Positions 45,002-56,060 of a stretch of 64,000 bases of DNA are shown here, one piece after another. The DNA is from Canna indica (taxonomy: Eukaryota > Streptophyta > Magnoliopsida > Zingiberales > Cannaceae). Position numbers and translations under genes: made by a program. The first letter of the stretch is position 1. Every line of letters starts with the position of its first letter. Where the stretch lies: positions 60,736,001 to 60,800,000 of the forward strand of contig CP136891.1 of assembly GCA_034359265.1 (NCBI GenBank), given 5' to 3'. The notes below the pieces were generated by a model that saw nothing but the letters and a program-made list of their open reading frames with translations, made no database searches and was not told where the DNA came from.

Positions 45002-47756
45002 GGTAATATCCTAGGTAATTAATCTATTATTCTGTCATGTGTGTTTTCCAGCTTAGCGGATTAGTTCGTACTCGAGCCGAGTCGACTCATGGTCTGGAGC
45101 AAACTTGTGAGCTCAGGTAAGAAAAATATGCAGTTTTATTTGGGTGATTGGAATTATATTTTTGTGATGTTTGGATGAGTATGAATTTTGCCTTTGTGGG
45201 TGCATTTAATTAGATACTTCTGATTTAATTGTATGTTTAATTAAGCCCAAACTAATTTAAGTAAGTTATCAGGTTAGCGGGTTGGTCTCGGCTTAAGTGG
45301 ATGCGGGATGGGCTTGGCTTAGAAGGGTTAGGGTTGAGGAGGAATTATAAAAACCCCTCCCCTAGGTTATGGCTCCAAATTTTGGAGCCACACAATTTGT
45401 GAAAGGAGGAGCCAGTCGACAGCCCAAGCCGCCAGCCATTGGAGCAGTCGGCTTGAGGAGGAGTCGCCGAGCCATCCTTCCCCTTCTCTCTCTCTCCTTC
45501 CTCTTCATTGGAGAAGTAGGCTTGAGGAGGAGCCACCGAGCCATCCTTCCCCTTCTCCTCTCTCTCTTTCCTCTCCTTGGTGTAGCTGGCTTGAGGAGGA
45601 GCCGCCGCCCTTCCTTCCTTCCCCTTCTCGGAGCTGTCGGCTTGAGTGGAGCTGCCGCCCCCTTTGAGGCCGGATTTGGGATATCGCCACTTGGAAGTTC
45701 TTATTTAAATCGTTCCTAATCAAGGTGAGTGGTTTTTATCCCTCCTATTCGGGTTTTCTTCAAAAATTCTTGAACCCGCCTTGAGGATTCTTGAACTTAA
45801 CGATGTTCTTTGTGTTCTTGAGATTTCATGGTTTCTATGTCATGCTTAGATATTAAGTCTTGATCTCATATCATGAAATTTATGTTTAAAGGAAAATCTG
45901 TAATTTTATAATTTGATATTGTGAATCTTGGATGCAAACCTCATCTTGGAGTTCTAGGTGTTCTTGATGATAAATAATTAATTTGTTTTCCTTGATTCTT
46001 GGTTTAGGGATTCTTGATATGCATGTTAGCTTTTACTAAATAAAAATTATAAGATTGTATGCATGATTAGTGTAGTGACATGAATATGTGATGTTAGAAA
46101 TTTAGGAATTTAATTTTGCAAAATTCGAATTTTATTTCATGTCGTGCTGAAAATTTAGCTTTCTGAAATTTATGTGCTGTTTATTGAATCTGGGCTAATT
46201 TTTTATTTCTATGTTATTATGTGATTCGATCTATGATTATAGTCATGTAACCTATCATTTTGACAAGAAAATATAGTTTGGAAACATAGGACACACTTTG
46301 AAGAGTAGATTCGGGGTATACATAGCACTTCTGGGCAGAACAAAACTTTAAAATAAATCCCTATTTGAGATGATCTAACTTTTAATTCTATAATTAAAAT
46401 TGGGTCTAAGGATGAGTATAATATGTTATGAACCAGCTTACAAGGTATTCATAAAATAAAATCACAAGGGTTCATGACGTTACGGGTCTAAGGGGTAGAG
46501 GTCAGTTTGGAGTGTTGAGACGCTTCATAATGAGAACACCCTTAGGACACTGTAGGAGAATCTTGACTTAGGTATTAATGTGTCATATCCTTGGGAATGG
46601 CGGAGCGGCTCATTTAGAAGACGAGTTATGGGCTATGCTCGTGTGGTTGGATGTAAATTCCCATCCTGCAGGATAAGTTCAGAGGACCCCCGATTATCCT
46701 GATATGTGTGTGGTTACCTTTAGGCATGGTAGAGATTTGACCCGATGCACCTCATGATGGTGATGTTGCCTTCGGGCATGGTAGTGTTCGACTTGATGCA
46801 CCTCTTGATGGTGATGTTGCCTTTGGGCATAGTAGAGATTCGACCCGATGCACCTCATGATGGTGATGTTGCCTTTGGGCATGGTAGGGTTCGACCTGAT
46901 GCACCTCTTGATGGTGATGTTACCTTTGGGCATGGTAGGGATTCAACCCGATGCACCACTTGATGGTGATGTTGCCTTTGGGCATGGTAGGGATTCGACC
47001 CGATGCACCTTTTGACGGTGATGTTGCCTCTAGGTATGGTAGGAATTCGACCTAATGCACCTCATTGATCGTGATATTGCCTTTGGGCATGGGAGGGCTC
47101 GACCTGATGCACATTTTTTTAGGTGCGTTGCCTTTGGGCATGGTAGGGCTTCGGCCTGATGCACCTCTTTGAAGAGATGGATGCCGTGGGCATGGATGGC
47201 CTTCGGGCTTGATAGCTAGTCACGTTTTGTGACATGGCCTTTTAGAGATAGAACTTATTATGTTATCTCTATGTTTTTTTGTGATGACGGATAAGGCCAC
47301 TCGCTGAGTTCTTTGAACTCACCCGTTGTCGTTGTTTTGTATTGTTTTTTGTAGAGCCTGACCAGTGAGGCGGGCTGGAACACTTGGTGTCGCTGGAGGG
47401 CAGAGGAGCCGTTGGATCTCATAGTAGTTCTAATTAGGGTCGTAGTCGAGTTTTCTTTTAGTAGTGTCATGCACTTGTATTAGCTTGTTTTGGAGTTGTA
47501 GCCTGAGGGCATTTTATATTATTATTTCAGGTTTTATTTGATAGAACTTTTGAACTGTTGAACCTGATCGTATTTCCGCATTTTCTTTACTTATGAGTTA
47601 TTAATCTAAATTTGGTATTGATTTACTTTTTTTTTTAAATAAAACTTGATGTTTTCTTTCCGCTACATTATTGTTTTGGCATGTGCATGGGTTAGGCTTC
47701 GGGGTATAGGCGCGTATACCCTGGCCGGTCACGTGACCCTGAGTTGGGGCGTGACA
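45002..47756 (+). repeat. 5' LTR of gypsy element 2
   Basis: It ends GTTGGGGCGTGACA. It carries a minisatellite at 46743-47110 of about 51-bp units (GATGCACCTC, TTGATGGTGATGTTGCC, TTTGGGCATGGTAG, GATTCGACC), about seven copies. ORFs across it on both strands (for example 46694-46933) are repeat artefacts. Confidence 0.9.
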
Positions 47757-47758
47757 AA

Positions 47759-47785
47759 GTTGATATCAGAGCATGTGGTTCGGTC
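47759..47785 (+). other. Primer-binding site of gypsy element 2
   Basis: TTGATATCAGAGCATGTGG follows the LTR by 2-3 bp. It corresponds to the tRNA-Met site TGGTATCAGAGC with one G-to-A change. Confidence 0.8.
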
Positions 47786-47969
47786 TGATTACGACCTAGA
47801 GTTGTTGCCGTATAGGGCATTGCTAGCATGTCAGTATATGGTAGGGGTTTGCTATGAGATTAATGGGCTAAGTCTGCACCTCAGCGCGACTTGTGGTTTA
47901 GTTTGCAAAATATTGGGTGAATTTTATTGCTTAATCTTGAATTATTTCATTTTTGGTGCTTTCAGAGCA

Positions 47970-49060
47970 ATGGAGGCCTTTGATGCCGCAAGAAGTGGTA
48001 GTGATAGCAACTCCACTGAGCACTAAGGTCGGGGCCGGGGTCGAGGAAGACCACCTCAGGTCCGGGAGGAGGTGGGACCAGATCTCATGGTTGTTCAGCT
48101 GCAGGCCCGAGTGGCAGAGCTGGCAGATGCACTATGCAGAGAGCAGGAGCTGAGGCAGCAGCCACCGCCAGTACTGGTAGCACCTACAGTGCCGGAGGTG
48201 GTTCAGCTAGTGGCACCAGTGGTGAGAGCCCTCGGAGCACCTTTCTATGCTGATTTTGTTGCATTCGGGCCACCAGAGTATACGGGGACAGATCGGCGGG
48301 TGGAGGTCACCAGTTTTCTGAGAGATTGTTATGAGTTGTGCTAAGAGCTTGGTTGTTCTTCTTAGACAACCGCTTGATTGATTGGGTTGCAACTGAGAGG
48401 ACCGGCCAAGGATTGGCCTCCATACGTGGAGGGACCGCCGGGCAGCGAATGCACCACCCCCTACTTGGGAGGAGTTTAAAACTGTTATAGTAGAGAAGTA
48501 CCTACTGATGAGCGTCCGAGATAGGCAGGCGAAGGAGTTTGAGCTGCTGCGTCAGACGAGTAGCATGTTAGTGACAGACTACGAGATGGAGTTTACACGC
48601 CTCTCAAAGTACCATTCCACTTTGATAGCCACAAAGACCGCCAGGGTTAAGAGATTTGTTGAAGGACTAAGGCCGCAGATCACCATATTGATCCATTACA
48701 CAGAGGAGACTTCATTTGCTAGGGTCGTTGATGAGGTGCTCCGGAAAGAGGCACTGGTACCGATAGACAAGCATGAGGGTCCCTAAAAGAAAAAGTTCTG
48801 GCCCCAGTCAATGGGGGGTCGGCCAGCTTACTCATAGGGGATTTTTAGGACGGCCAATCCGCCGTAAGACGGAGGTCATAACAATTCCAGAGCTTCGGGA
48901 CCAGGAGTGTCATCTGGAGGATCGCAGCGAAAACCTGGGTTACCGCAGTGTAACCAATGTCACCGGAGGCACTGGGGGCTTGTTGGAGTCGGACAGAGGG
49001 ATGTTTCAGCTGTGGCCAGTCTGGGCACTTCAAAAAGGATTGCCCTAATAAGGGTAGATA
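47970..49060 (+). pseudogene. Gypsy element 2 gag
   Basis: ATG at 47970 starts MEAFDAARSGSDSNSTEH and meets a stop at 48024. The reading continues in another frame with VVQLQARVAELADAL and FYADFVAFGPPEYTG (48070-48340). The retrotransposon gag core is 48508-48786 (SSMLVTDYEMEFTRLSKY, RVKRFVEGLRPQI). A complete zinc knuckle CFSCGQSGHFKKDC is encoded at 49002-49043. At least four stops or frame shifts separate these parts. Confidence 0.88.
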
Positions 49061-50542
49061 GCAGTACAATCAGACTAGAGGGAAAGCACCAATGTCAGCA
49101 GGGTCGGTAGCTCAGAGGGGTCAAACTCGGGGAGGAGGCCAGCGAGCTGGTGGTTCAGAGAGGTCTGCTGCGCGGGTGTTTGCTATGAACCAAGAGGGCG
49201 CCGAGGCATCCAGAGTAGTGGTGTCAGGTAATGTTATGGTTGGGTTTGCCGTTGTTTATGTCTTATTTGATCTGGGTGCTACGCACTCTTTTATATCTTG
49301 CTGCTAAGTCATCAGGAATATCTTCTGTGCTTAAAATACCCCTTGTGGTGTCTACGCCTACGGGGCGTTTATGTGATGGCAGAGACAGTCTTTCGAGGCT
49401 GCAAGGTAGTCATTTGTGGGCATGTGCTAATGACCGATTTGACACTTCTGCCAATGTTGGAGCTTGATGTAATATTGGGCATGGATTGGTTGGCGGGCCA
49501 TTTCGCCTCATTGATTATAGGGCTAAGACTCTGACCTTCAGTGAGCCCGGGATGCCCTTGTTTACCTTACAGGGTGAGGGAAAGGGTGAGTCGTTGATGG
49601 CAATATCAGCTCTTAAGACCCGGAAGTTACTTCTGAGCGGGTGTCAGTCATTTTTGGCCTTTGTGTCATTGGCAAAGGAAGGTGGAGGTGCGGCTGGTGA
49701 CATCGGGAGGACACTTGTAGTATGCGAGTTCTCGAATGTATTTACTGAGGAGTTGCCAGGGTTACCTCCAGAGAGAGAGATCGAATTCTGTATCGATTTA
49801 CAGCCGGGGGTGAAGTCGATCTCCATTCCTCTGTATCGAATAGCACTAGCTGAGTTGAGGGCGTTGAAGTCCCAACTACAGGAGCTGCTTGGTCTGGGTT
49901 TCATTCGCCCCAATGTTTCACCTTGGGGTGCTCCAGTGCTCTTTGTAAAGAAGAAGGATGGGTCCATGCGAATGTGCATTGGTTACCGGCACCTTAACAA
50001 GGTAATGGTGAAAAATCGATACCCGTTGCCTAAGATTGATGATTTGTTGATCAACTTCAGGGAGCGCAATGGTTTTCTAAGATTGACTTGAGGTTAGGGA
50101 TCATCAGCCGAGGATTCGGGATAGTGATATCCCTAAGACTGCTTTCAGGCCAAGGTATGGGCACTTTGAGTTTCTGGTGATGTCATTCGGGCTAACTAAT
50201 ACACCTGCAGCATTTATGGACCCGATGAACCGAGTGTTCAAGGAATATTTGGATATGTTTGTGATTGTATTCATTGATGACATTTTGGTTTATTCCAGGA
50301 GCAGGGAGAAGCATGCTGAGCACTTGAGGGTAGTTCTGGAAACTCTCAGGGGGCACAGGTTGTATGCCAAATTCTCTAAGTGCGAGTTCTGGCTGGAGAG
50401 TGTAGGGTTTCTTGGTCATGTAGTGTCTAAGGAAGGAATAAAGGTAGACCCTGTAAAGATTAAAGCAGTTCAGAACTAGAAGAGACCGACCAATGTCTCA
50501 AAGATTCACAGTTTTTTAGGGTTGGTTATACTACAGAAAGTT
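49061..50542 (+). pseudogene. Gypsy element 2 protease and reverse transcriptase
   Basis: Protease: LFDLGATHSFI near 49263, with Asp present but T/S-G replaced by L-G, as in many plant gypsy copies, then [11 protein letters not shown] near 49464. Reverse transcriptase: [19 protein letters not shown] (49755), [18 protein letters not shown] (49890), [18 protein letters not shown], then a frameshift at about 50060, then the palm with [10 protein letters not shown] (50270-50300) and [13 protein letters not shown]. Catalytic DD is intact, but the frame is broken and a stop ends the block at 50477. Confidence 0.9.
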
Positions 50543-50543
50543 T

Positions 50544-51245
50544 GTGGAGAATTTCTCTAGGATTGCAGCACCATTGACTCGCTTGACTCAGAAAAAGGTC
50601 AAGTTTGAATGGGACAGTAAGTGCGAAGAGAGCTTTTTAAAGCTCAAGGACCGCTTGACATCGGCGCCAGTTTTACCAGTACCCTCGGGGTCAGGAGGTT
50701 TTGTTGTCTATTGTGATACCTCCCAAGTCGGTTTGGGCTGCGTACTGATGCAGAATGACAAAGTGATAGCCTATGCCTCCAAACAGTTGAAGGTTCACGA
50801 GAAGAATTACCCAACTCATGATCTTGAGCTAGCAGCGGTGGTGTTCGCATTGAAGCTGTGGCATCACTACCTTTATGGTGAGGCTTGTGAGATATTCACT
50901 AACCACAAAAGCCTCCAGTATTTGCTCACCCAGAAGGAGTTGAACCTAAGGCAGAGAAGATGGCTGGAGTTGTTAAAGAACTATGATTGCACAATCATGT
51001 ACCATCCGGGGAAGGCTAACGTGGTGGCTAATGCTTTGTGCATGAAGTCTATGGGCACCTTAGCACATTTAGCGATTAGAAGGAGGTCGTTGGCTCAGGA
51101 GTTGGCCTTATGCTTGGATGGAGGAGCAGTCTTGGCAGTGTTAGAGTCAAGTGCGCTAGTGGCCCACTTAAGAGTGCAGTCAGGTTCAATGTGGATTCGG
51201 AGGGCATCTCGAGGTTTAAAAATTAGATTTTGGTATCAGATATGA
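50544..51245 (+). pseudogene. Gypsy element 2 RNase H segment
   Basis: A 233-codon open stretch: [21 protein letters not shown] (RT connection), [17 protein letters not shown] (catalytic Asp), [20 protein letters not shown] (catalytic Glu region), [20 protein letters not shown] (the usual catalytic Asp of TDHK is Asn here) and [13 protein letters not shown]. The D-to-N change at TNHK and the missing Asp in VANAL (usually VADAL) suggest loss of activity. Confidence 0.9.
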
Positions 51246-52578
51246 CCGAGGTTCGCAAGCAGGTACTGGAGATGGCTCATCAATCCACCTACACTATGCA
51301 TCCGGGAGCCACGAAGATGTATCGAGATCCCAGGTAGAACTATTGGTGGAAAGGCATGAAAAGAGTAGTGGATGAGTTTGTGTCTAAGTGCTTAGTGTGT
51401 CAGCAGGTGAAAGCTAAGCACTTAAAGTTAGGATTGCTCCAGAACTTATGGGTACCAGAGTAGAAATGGGAGAAGATAACCATGGATTCGTGATTGGGTT
51501 GCCAAAGTCCGAAAAGGGCAGTGACTCCATCTGGGTGGTGGTGGATCGCTTAACCAAGTCATCACACTTCATACCAGTTAGGACAACCTTTTCAGCCGAG
51601 CAGTATGCGAGGTTGTTTTTGGATCGGATCGTTGCTTATCATGGAGTTCCAGTTATGATTATCTCGGATCGAGGCACTCAGTTCACGGCTCGATTTTGGC
51701 AGTCCTTCCAAGAGGCGTTGGGCACTCAGGTTCAGTTCAGTCGCATTTCACCCTCAAACAGATGGTTAGTCAAAGCGGACTATTCAGACGTTAGAAGATA
51801 TGTTGAGGGCTTGTATCTTAGACCTGGAGGGTAGTTGGGAGAGGCATCTACATCTGATTGAGTTTGCTTATAATAATAGCTACCACAGTAGCATTGGGAT
51901 GACCCCCTTTGAGGCGTTGTACGGTCGATGGTGCAGGTCACCGGTAGGCTGGTTTGAGGCAGGAGATTCCCTAATGATGGGACCTGATTTGATGGAGGAG
52001 GCTATAGGAAAAGTGAAGCAAATCAGAGAGAGATTGCTGGCAGCTCAGAGTCGCCAAAAAATGTATGCGGATAGAAAGACCAGGGAGGTAGAGTTTGTTG
52101 AGGGGGACATGGTGTTCCTCAATGTGTCCCCAATGAAAGGGGTAATGAAATTTGGTAAGAAAGGAAAACTAAGTCCTAGGTTCATTTGGTTGTTTCCTAT
52201 TCTCAAGCGCAAGGGGCCGTGGCCTATGAGTTGGCCCTACCTCCTAGTATGGACCGAGTACACCCAGCATTCCATGTGTCTATGCTGAAGAGGTACATTC
52301 GGGATGAGTCCCATGTGATTGACCCTAATACGGTGGAGGTGGACTCGACAGTCTCCTATGAGGAGCGACCAGTTGAGGTGCTAGACCGACAGATCCAAAA
52401 ATTGAGGTCCAAGGAGATTCCCTTGGTTAAAGTCAGATGGAAGCACCATTTCGGCCAGGAAGCCACCTGGGAGGTGGAGCGAGATATGAGGGAGTGTTAT
52501 CCTTCATTGTTTGATAATGCGGTGAGTTCTTATTCTTTTCTGAAATTCGATGACGAATTTTCTTTAAGGATGGAGGAT
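51246..52578 (+). pseudogene. Gypsy element 2 integrase and chromodomain-like C-terminus
   Basis: The zinc-binding HHCC region reads MHPGATKMYRDP, then CLVCQQVKAKH (about 51297-51425). The core shows VVVDRLTKSSHFIPV (Asp 1), HGVPVMIISDRGTQFT (Asp 2) and, after a frameshift near 51740, TIQTLEDMLRACILDLEG and LIEFAYNNSYHSSIG. The GPY/F-like part (FVEGDMVFLNVSPMKGVMKFG) and the end KVRWKHHFGQEATWEVERD follow, in three frames. Confidence 0.9.
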
Positions 52579-52676
52579 TGTAATATCCTAGGTAATTAAT
52601 CTATTATTCTGTCGTGTGTGTTTTCCAGCCTAGCAGATTAGTTCGTACTCCACTACTAGAAACTTGGTCTTCAGCA

Positions 52677-53012
52677 ACGGCTATCAGCAACGGCCGCTCA
52701 AGCCGTTGCTATTTGCAACGGCATTCTTACGGCCGCTCGAGCCGTTGCAGATATGTTGTATCTGCAACGGCTTTCTAACGGACATGCGAGCCGTTGTTGA
52801 TGATGTTAATTATCAGCAACGGCTTTCTAACGGACATGCGAGCCGTTGTTGATGATGTTAATTATCAGCAACGGCTTTCTAACGGACAAGTGAGCCGTTG
52901 CAGATGATAACTTATTAGCAACAGCTTGCTAACGGACAAGTGAGTCGTTGCTGATGATAACTTATCAGCAACGGCTTTCTAACGGGCGAGTGAGCCGTTG
53001 CTGATAAGTTTA
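52677..53012. repeat. CACTA 5' subterminal repeat array
   Basis: Five tandem units of about 52 bp at 52761-53010 (GCAACGGCTTTCTAACGGAC, then GAGCCGTTG, then TGATGATGTTAATTAT or similar), preceded by shorter copies. Such arrays are the transposase-binding regions in CACTA elements. Confidence 0.88.
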
Positions 53013-53189
53013 TATAGGTCGCAGATCGCGCCCGCCCCCTTCTTCCTCCCGCTGCTGCCGCCACCGCCTCCTCTCCTGCCTCTCGCCGCCGCTGCCGACG
53101 CCGACGACGCCTCCCGCTGCTGCCGACACTGTCAGGTATGTGCCCTCCGGCCGGCCGTCTCTTCCCGTTGCGGCCGGTAGAAAATCCAA

Positions 53190-53306
53190 CCGAAACCCTA
53201 AAAATAGGGTTTCGGCTGATGGCCGCCGCCGGACCTTGTACATTGGCCGGACAGTGTGTCCGGCCACTGTACGCCGGCGCCGGAGTCCACCTGACTCCGG
53301 CGCCGG
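53190..53306. other. Three consecutive perfect hairpins in the CACTA leader
   Basis: Perfect stems: 53190-53215 (CCGAAACCCT, loop AAAAAT), 53244-53266 (TGGCCGGACA, loop GTG) and 53274-53306 (14-bp stem CCGGCGCCGGAGTC, loop CACCT). All lie upstream of the chimeric gene. Confidence 0.85.
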
Positions 53307-53712
53307 AATTTGTAGTTTAATAATATTTTTTTATTGTTTTTTAATTGTTAATTAATTGTTAATTAATTATTTAGATTAATTATTTAGATTAATTATTTAG
53401 ATTAATTGTTTAATTTGTTAGAATAAATTTTAGGGTTTAGATTAATTTTTAGGGTTTAGATTAATTTCGGAACTATCCAATTCGGACGCGCGCCGGAATC
53501 GTCCAATATGGACTCGAACTGTCTCGAAACATTTAGAAAATAATCATCATCCGACGAGTTGATATGTTTCACGTACGCATCGACGAGTCGGATATGATTT
53601 AGCAAAACCTTAGATCCGTTCGGGGATTGTATGTTCGTGTAAAAGAAGTAGATGATCTTTTATACGACGTACAATTCTTGAATTGTCCCTGATTGGACAA
53701 TTTGGGAATATA

Positions 53713-53902
53713 GTTATTTGTACTGCACTTACGTTTTTATTTTAACTGTTAACTAATTATTCTAAATTTCGGCATCATCTCTCTTGTTCTCCGATACGCA
53801 CCCAGATGATATGCGTATTCGGAGAACTGTAGGGAGATGCTGCCGAAATTTAGAATAATTAGTTAACAGTTAAAATAAAAACGTAAGTGCAGTACGAATA
53901 AC
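53713..53902. ncRNA. Long foldback, MIRNA- or siRNA-precursor-like
   Basis: Arms of about 88-91 nt (53713-53800 and 53812-53902) pair over nearly their full length around an 11-nt loop (CCCAGATGATA). The block from TACTGCACTTACG through CTAAATTTCGGCA is an exact complement of the other arm. Small bulges near the loop give a plant pre-miRNA-like shape. It lies 75 bp upstream of the chimeric transposon gene. No protein is encoded. Expression is not shown by the sequence. Confidence 0.6.
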
Positions 53903-53976
53903 ATAAATCCCGAATGGAATAGGACAATCTCACCTAAAGACATTAACCAAAGAAATTGTCATTGATTGACATAATC

Positions 53977-55441
53977 ATGTCGGCTGATCGAAGTTGGATG
54001 TACCGACGTCTTGATCGTGGAGCTTTAACGAATGAGTTTCGATTAAGCGTAACGTACTTCCTAAATTTCGCCTATTCGAATCGGAATTTCGTTAGCATGG
54101 GTGATCAAATCCGATGTCCGTGCCGCATTTGTTCGAATGGACGATTTTTGGATCGGGAGACTGTCACTCTGCATCTATATACCAAAGGATTTGCACCAAG
54201 ATATTTTCTATGGACTTGTCACGGGGAGTCACGCGAAGTCGGGACGTCGAGCAATCCTGTCGTTCAGACATATGGTGAATCTTCCTCTGCTGGTGCTTCT
54301 TCATCCGGTCAATGTAATCCTTATAGAACTATGATACTTGATAGTCTTGGGGGTCAATTCCACCTGAATGATAATGTTGATCGGCCAGTTCTTCAGACAT
54401 CAGTCCCACCAGATACTACAGCGGTTGATATCACAGAAGTACAAACTGCGGTAGAGATTGAATTACCGAATAAAGAAGCTGCAGAATTTTATGAGATGTT
54501 GAAAGCTGCCGATGAACCTTTGTATGAGAATTGTCCTAAATACACTAGGTTTTCAGCAATATACGATATATGGGACCAGCTCGTGGGAATATGGTCGATG
54601 GATCGATGGCAGGAGGTTTCTCGAAATGCGGCTAGAAATCGCATGTCGGGGGGAGCAGCGCGTCACACCGGCGGCTCTGTTGCATTTGCAGTGCATGCGA
54701 ACCGTATGGTAAGTATATCTTTTAATTATATATTTTATTTGTTACTATGTGTACTAATTAATGTATTTGTTTTGTAAATGTAGACGACGGTGTCGGATGA
54801 CGGGACTGTCCAGCGACCCTCCCCGATGGCGGTGTTTGAGCGGACTCACTGTCGAGCACATGGGACGGGGGAGTACATCGACAATCGCGCTGCATACATT
54901 ATGGTAATTATATATTTGTTTAAATTATTCATTATATATTTATAATTTAAGTTTTATGATAAATATTAAACAAAAAATCAAACTCGAGTAGGAGACCTAC
55001 AGCCAAACGGTGGTGCAGCGTGGGGGTACCCCCGAGGACTTTGACGCAGCATCGTGGGTCGAGGCCGCAGGTGGCTGGGACCATGGCCGCGTATATGGCT
55101 TCGCAGATAGTGGTCATGCGCGAGCCGTACTAGGGCCACTTGGGGCACCGACCCCTCCGGTCGCTGGTGAGCGGTCGTCCACCTCTAGATCCAGTTATGA
55201 TCATAGTAGAAGAATAAGGACTCTAGAGGACACGGTCGCGCGTCAGACTGAGATAATGGAGCGCCAGAGTCAGATGATGGCGGATATACAAGCTATGCTA
55301 CGCAACATGTCAGGTCATCCCGAAGCAGGCATCTCTTCGGCATCATCTAATCCATCGTCCGCGAGTCAGTCCATGCCGGTGTACACTCAAGCACTCCAGA
55401 CCCCGCCATATGATCCAGACCATCCTCCATCGTCATCGTGA
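53977..55441 (+). CDS. Chimeric CACTA protein: transposase-associated domain fused to TnpA-like C-terminus
   Basis: Three exons, 53977-54708, 54784-54903 and 54992-55441, all phase 0 with GT-AG junctions, give 433 residues with no stop. Residues 1 to about 85 (DRSWMYRRL, IRCPCRICSNGRFLD, VTLHLYTKGF) form the transposase-associated zinc domain normally found at the N-terminus of the CACTA tnp2 transposase. The middle (about 195-250: GIWSMDRWQEVSRNAARNRM, HTGGSVAF) and exon 2 (MAVFERTHCRAHGTGEYIDN) resemble the plant En/Spm TnpA-like family. A coiled coil follows (about residues 345-385, RIRTLEDTVARQTEIMERQS). The DDE transposase core is absent. It may bind element DNA and modulate transposition. 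The alternative upstream start at 53956 lacks an ATG. Confidence 0.8.
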
Positions 55442-55724
55442 GATTTTGTTTATATTGACTTTGTTACTGAGATATTGAACTTGTTTAACTTATTTTGTTT
55501 GGATATTGATACTTCAATTTTGCATTTGAATTGTTTTTATACTATCGTGGATAATTATCAATATAAATATAATTGTTTTGATGTATATCTTGGTGTGTTT
55601 GTGATGTGTGAATGAATGTGTGTATAGTGTATGGGTGTGTGAGTTATGTATCAGATAATGTATCAATGTATCAATGGAAATTTTAAATTTTAAATTTTTT
55701 CGTTACCAGATTCACATCATCAGC

Positions 55725-56060
55725 AACGGCTTTCCCACGGCCGTCCGTGGAAAAGCCGTTGCTAAAAGTGTATCGAAAGCCGTTGCTGATGACCTACAGC
55801 AACGGCTTAGCGATGGGCTTTTACTAACGGCGTTGCTACGGCCTCAGCGGCCGTTGCTATTAATGTTATCAGCAACGGCTCCGAGTCCGTGGCAAAACCG
55901 TTGCTGATAATATTTTTAGCAACGGCCGCTCGGGCATTTGCTGATCCGTTGCTAAGTTATCAGTAATGCGACTTTCTGTCACGGCTCTATTGCAATGGTT
56001 CGGCCGTTGCTGATGCTCTTCAGCAACGGCTCAGCAACGGCTGATGCCGTTGCTGATGCC
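55725..56060. repeat. CACTA 3' subterminal repeat array
   Basis: It holds about a dozen copies of AGCAACGGC and its complement GCCGTTGCT, in both orientations, mirroring the 5' array. It follows the gene and a T-rich, TGTGTG-containing spacer (55442-55720). Confidence 0.88.

Noticed and set aside
46743..47110. CRISPR-like array
   Set aside because: The roughly 51-bp units are contiguous tandem copies without unique spacers, inside an LTR of a plant genome.
54101..54334. Alternative-frame ORFs within the CACTA gene
   Set aside because: They are shadows of exon 1, which alone shows the Cys-rich domain and correct splice junctions.
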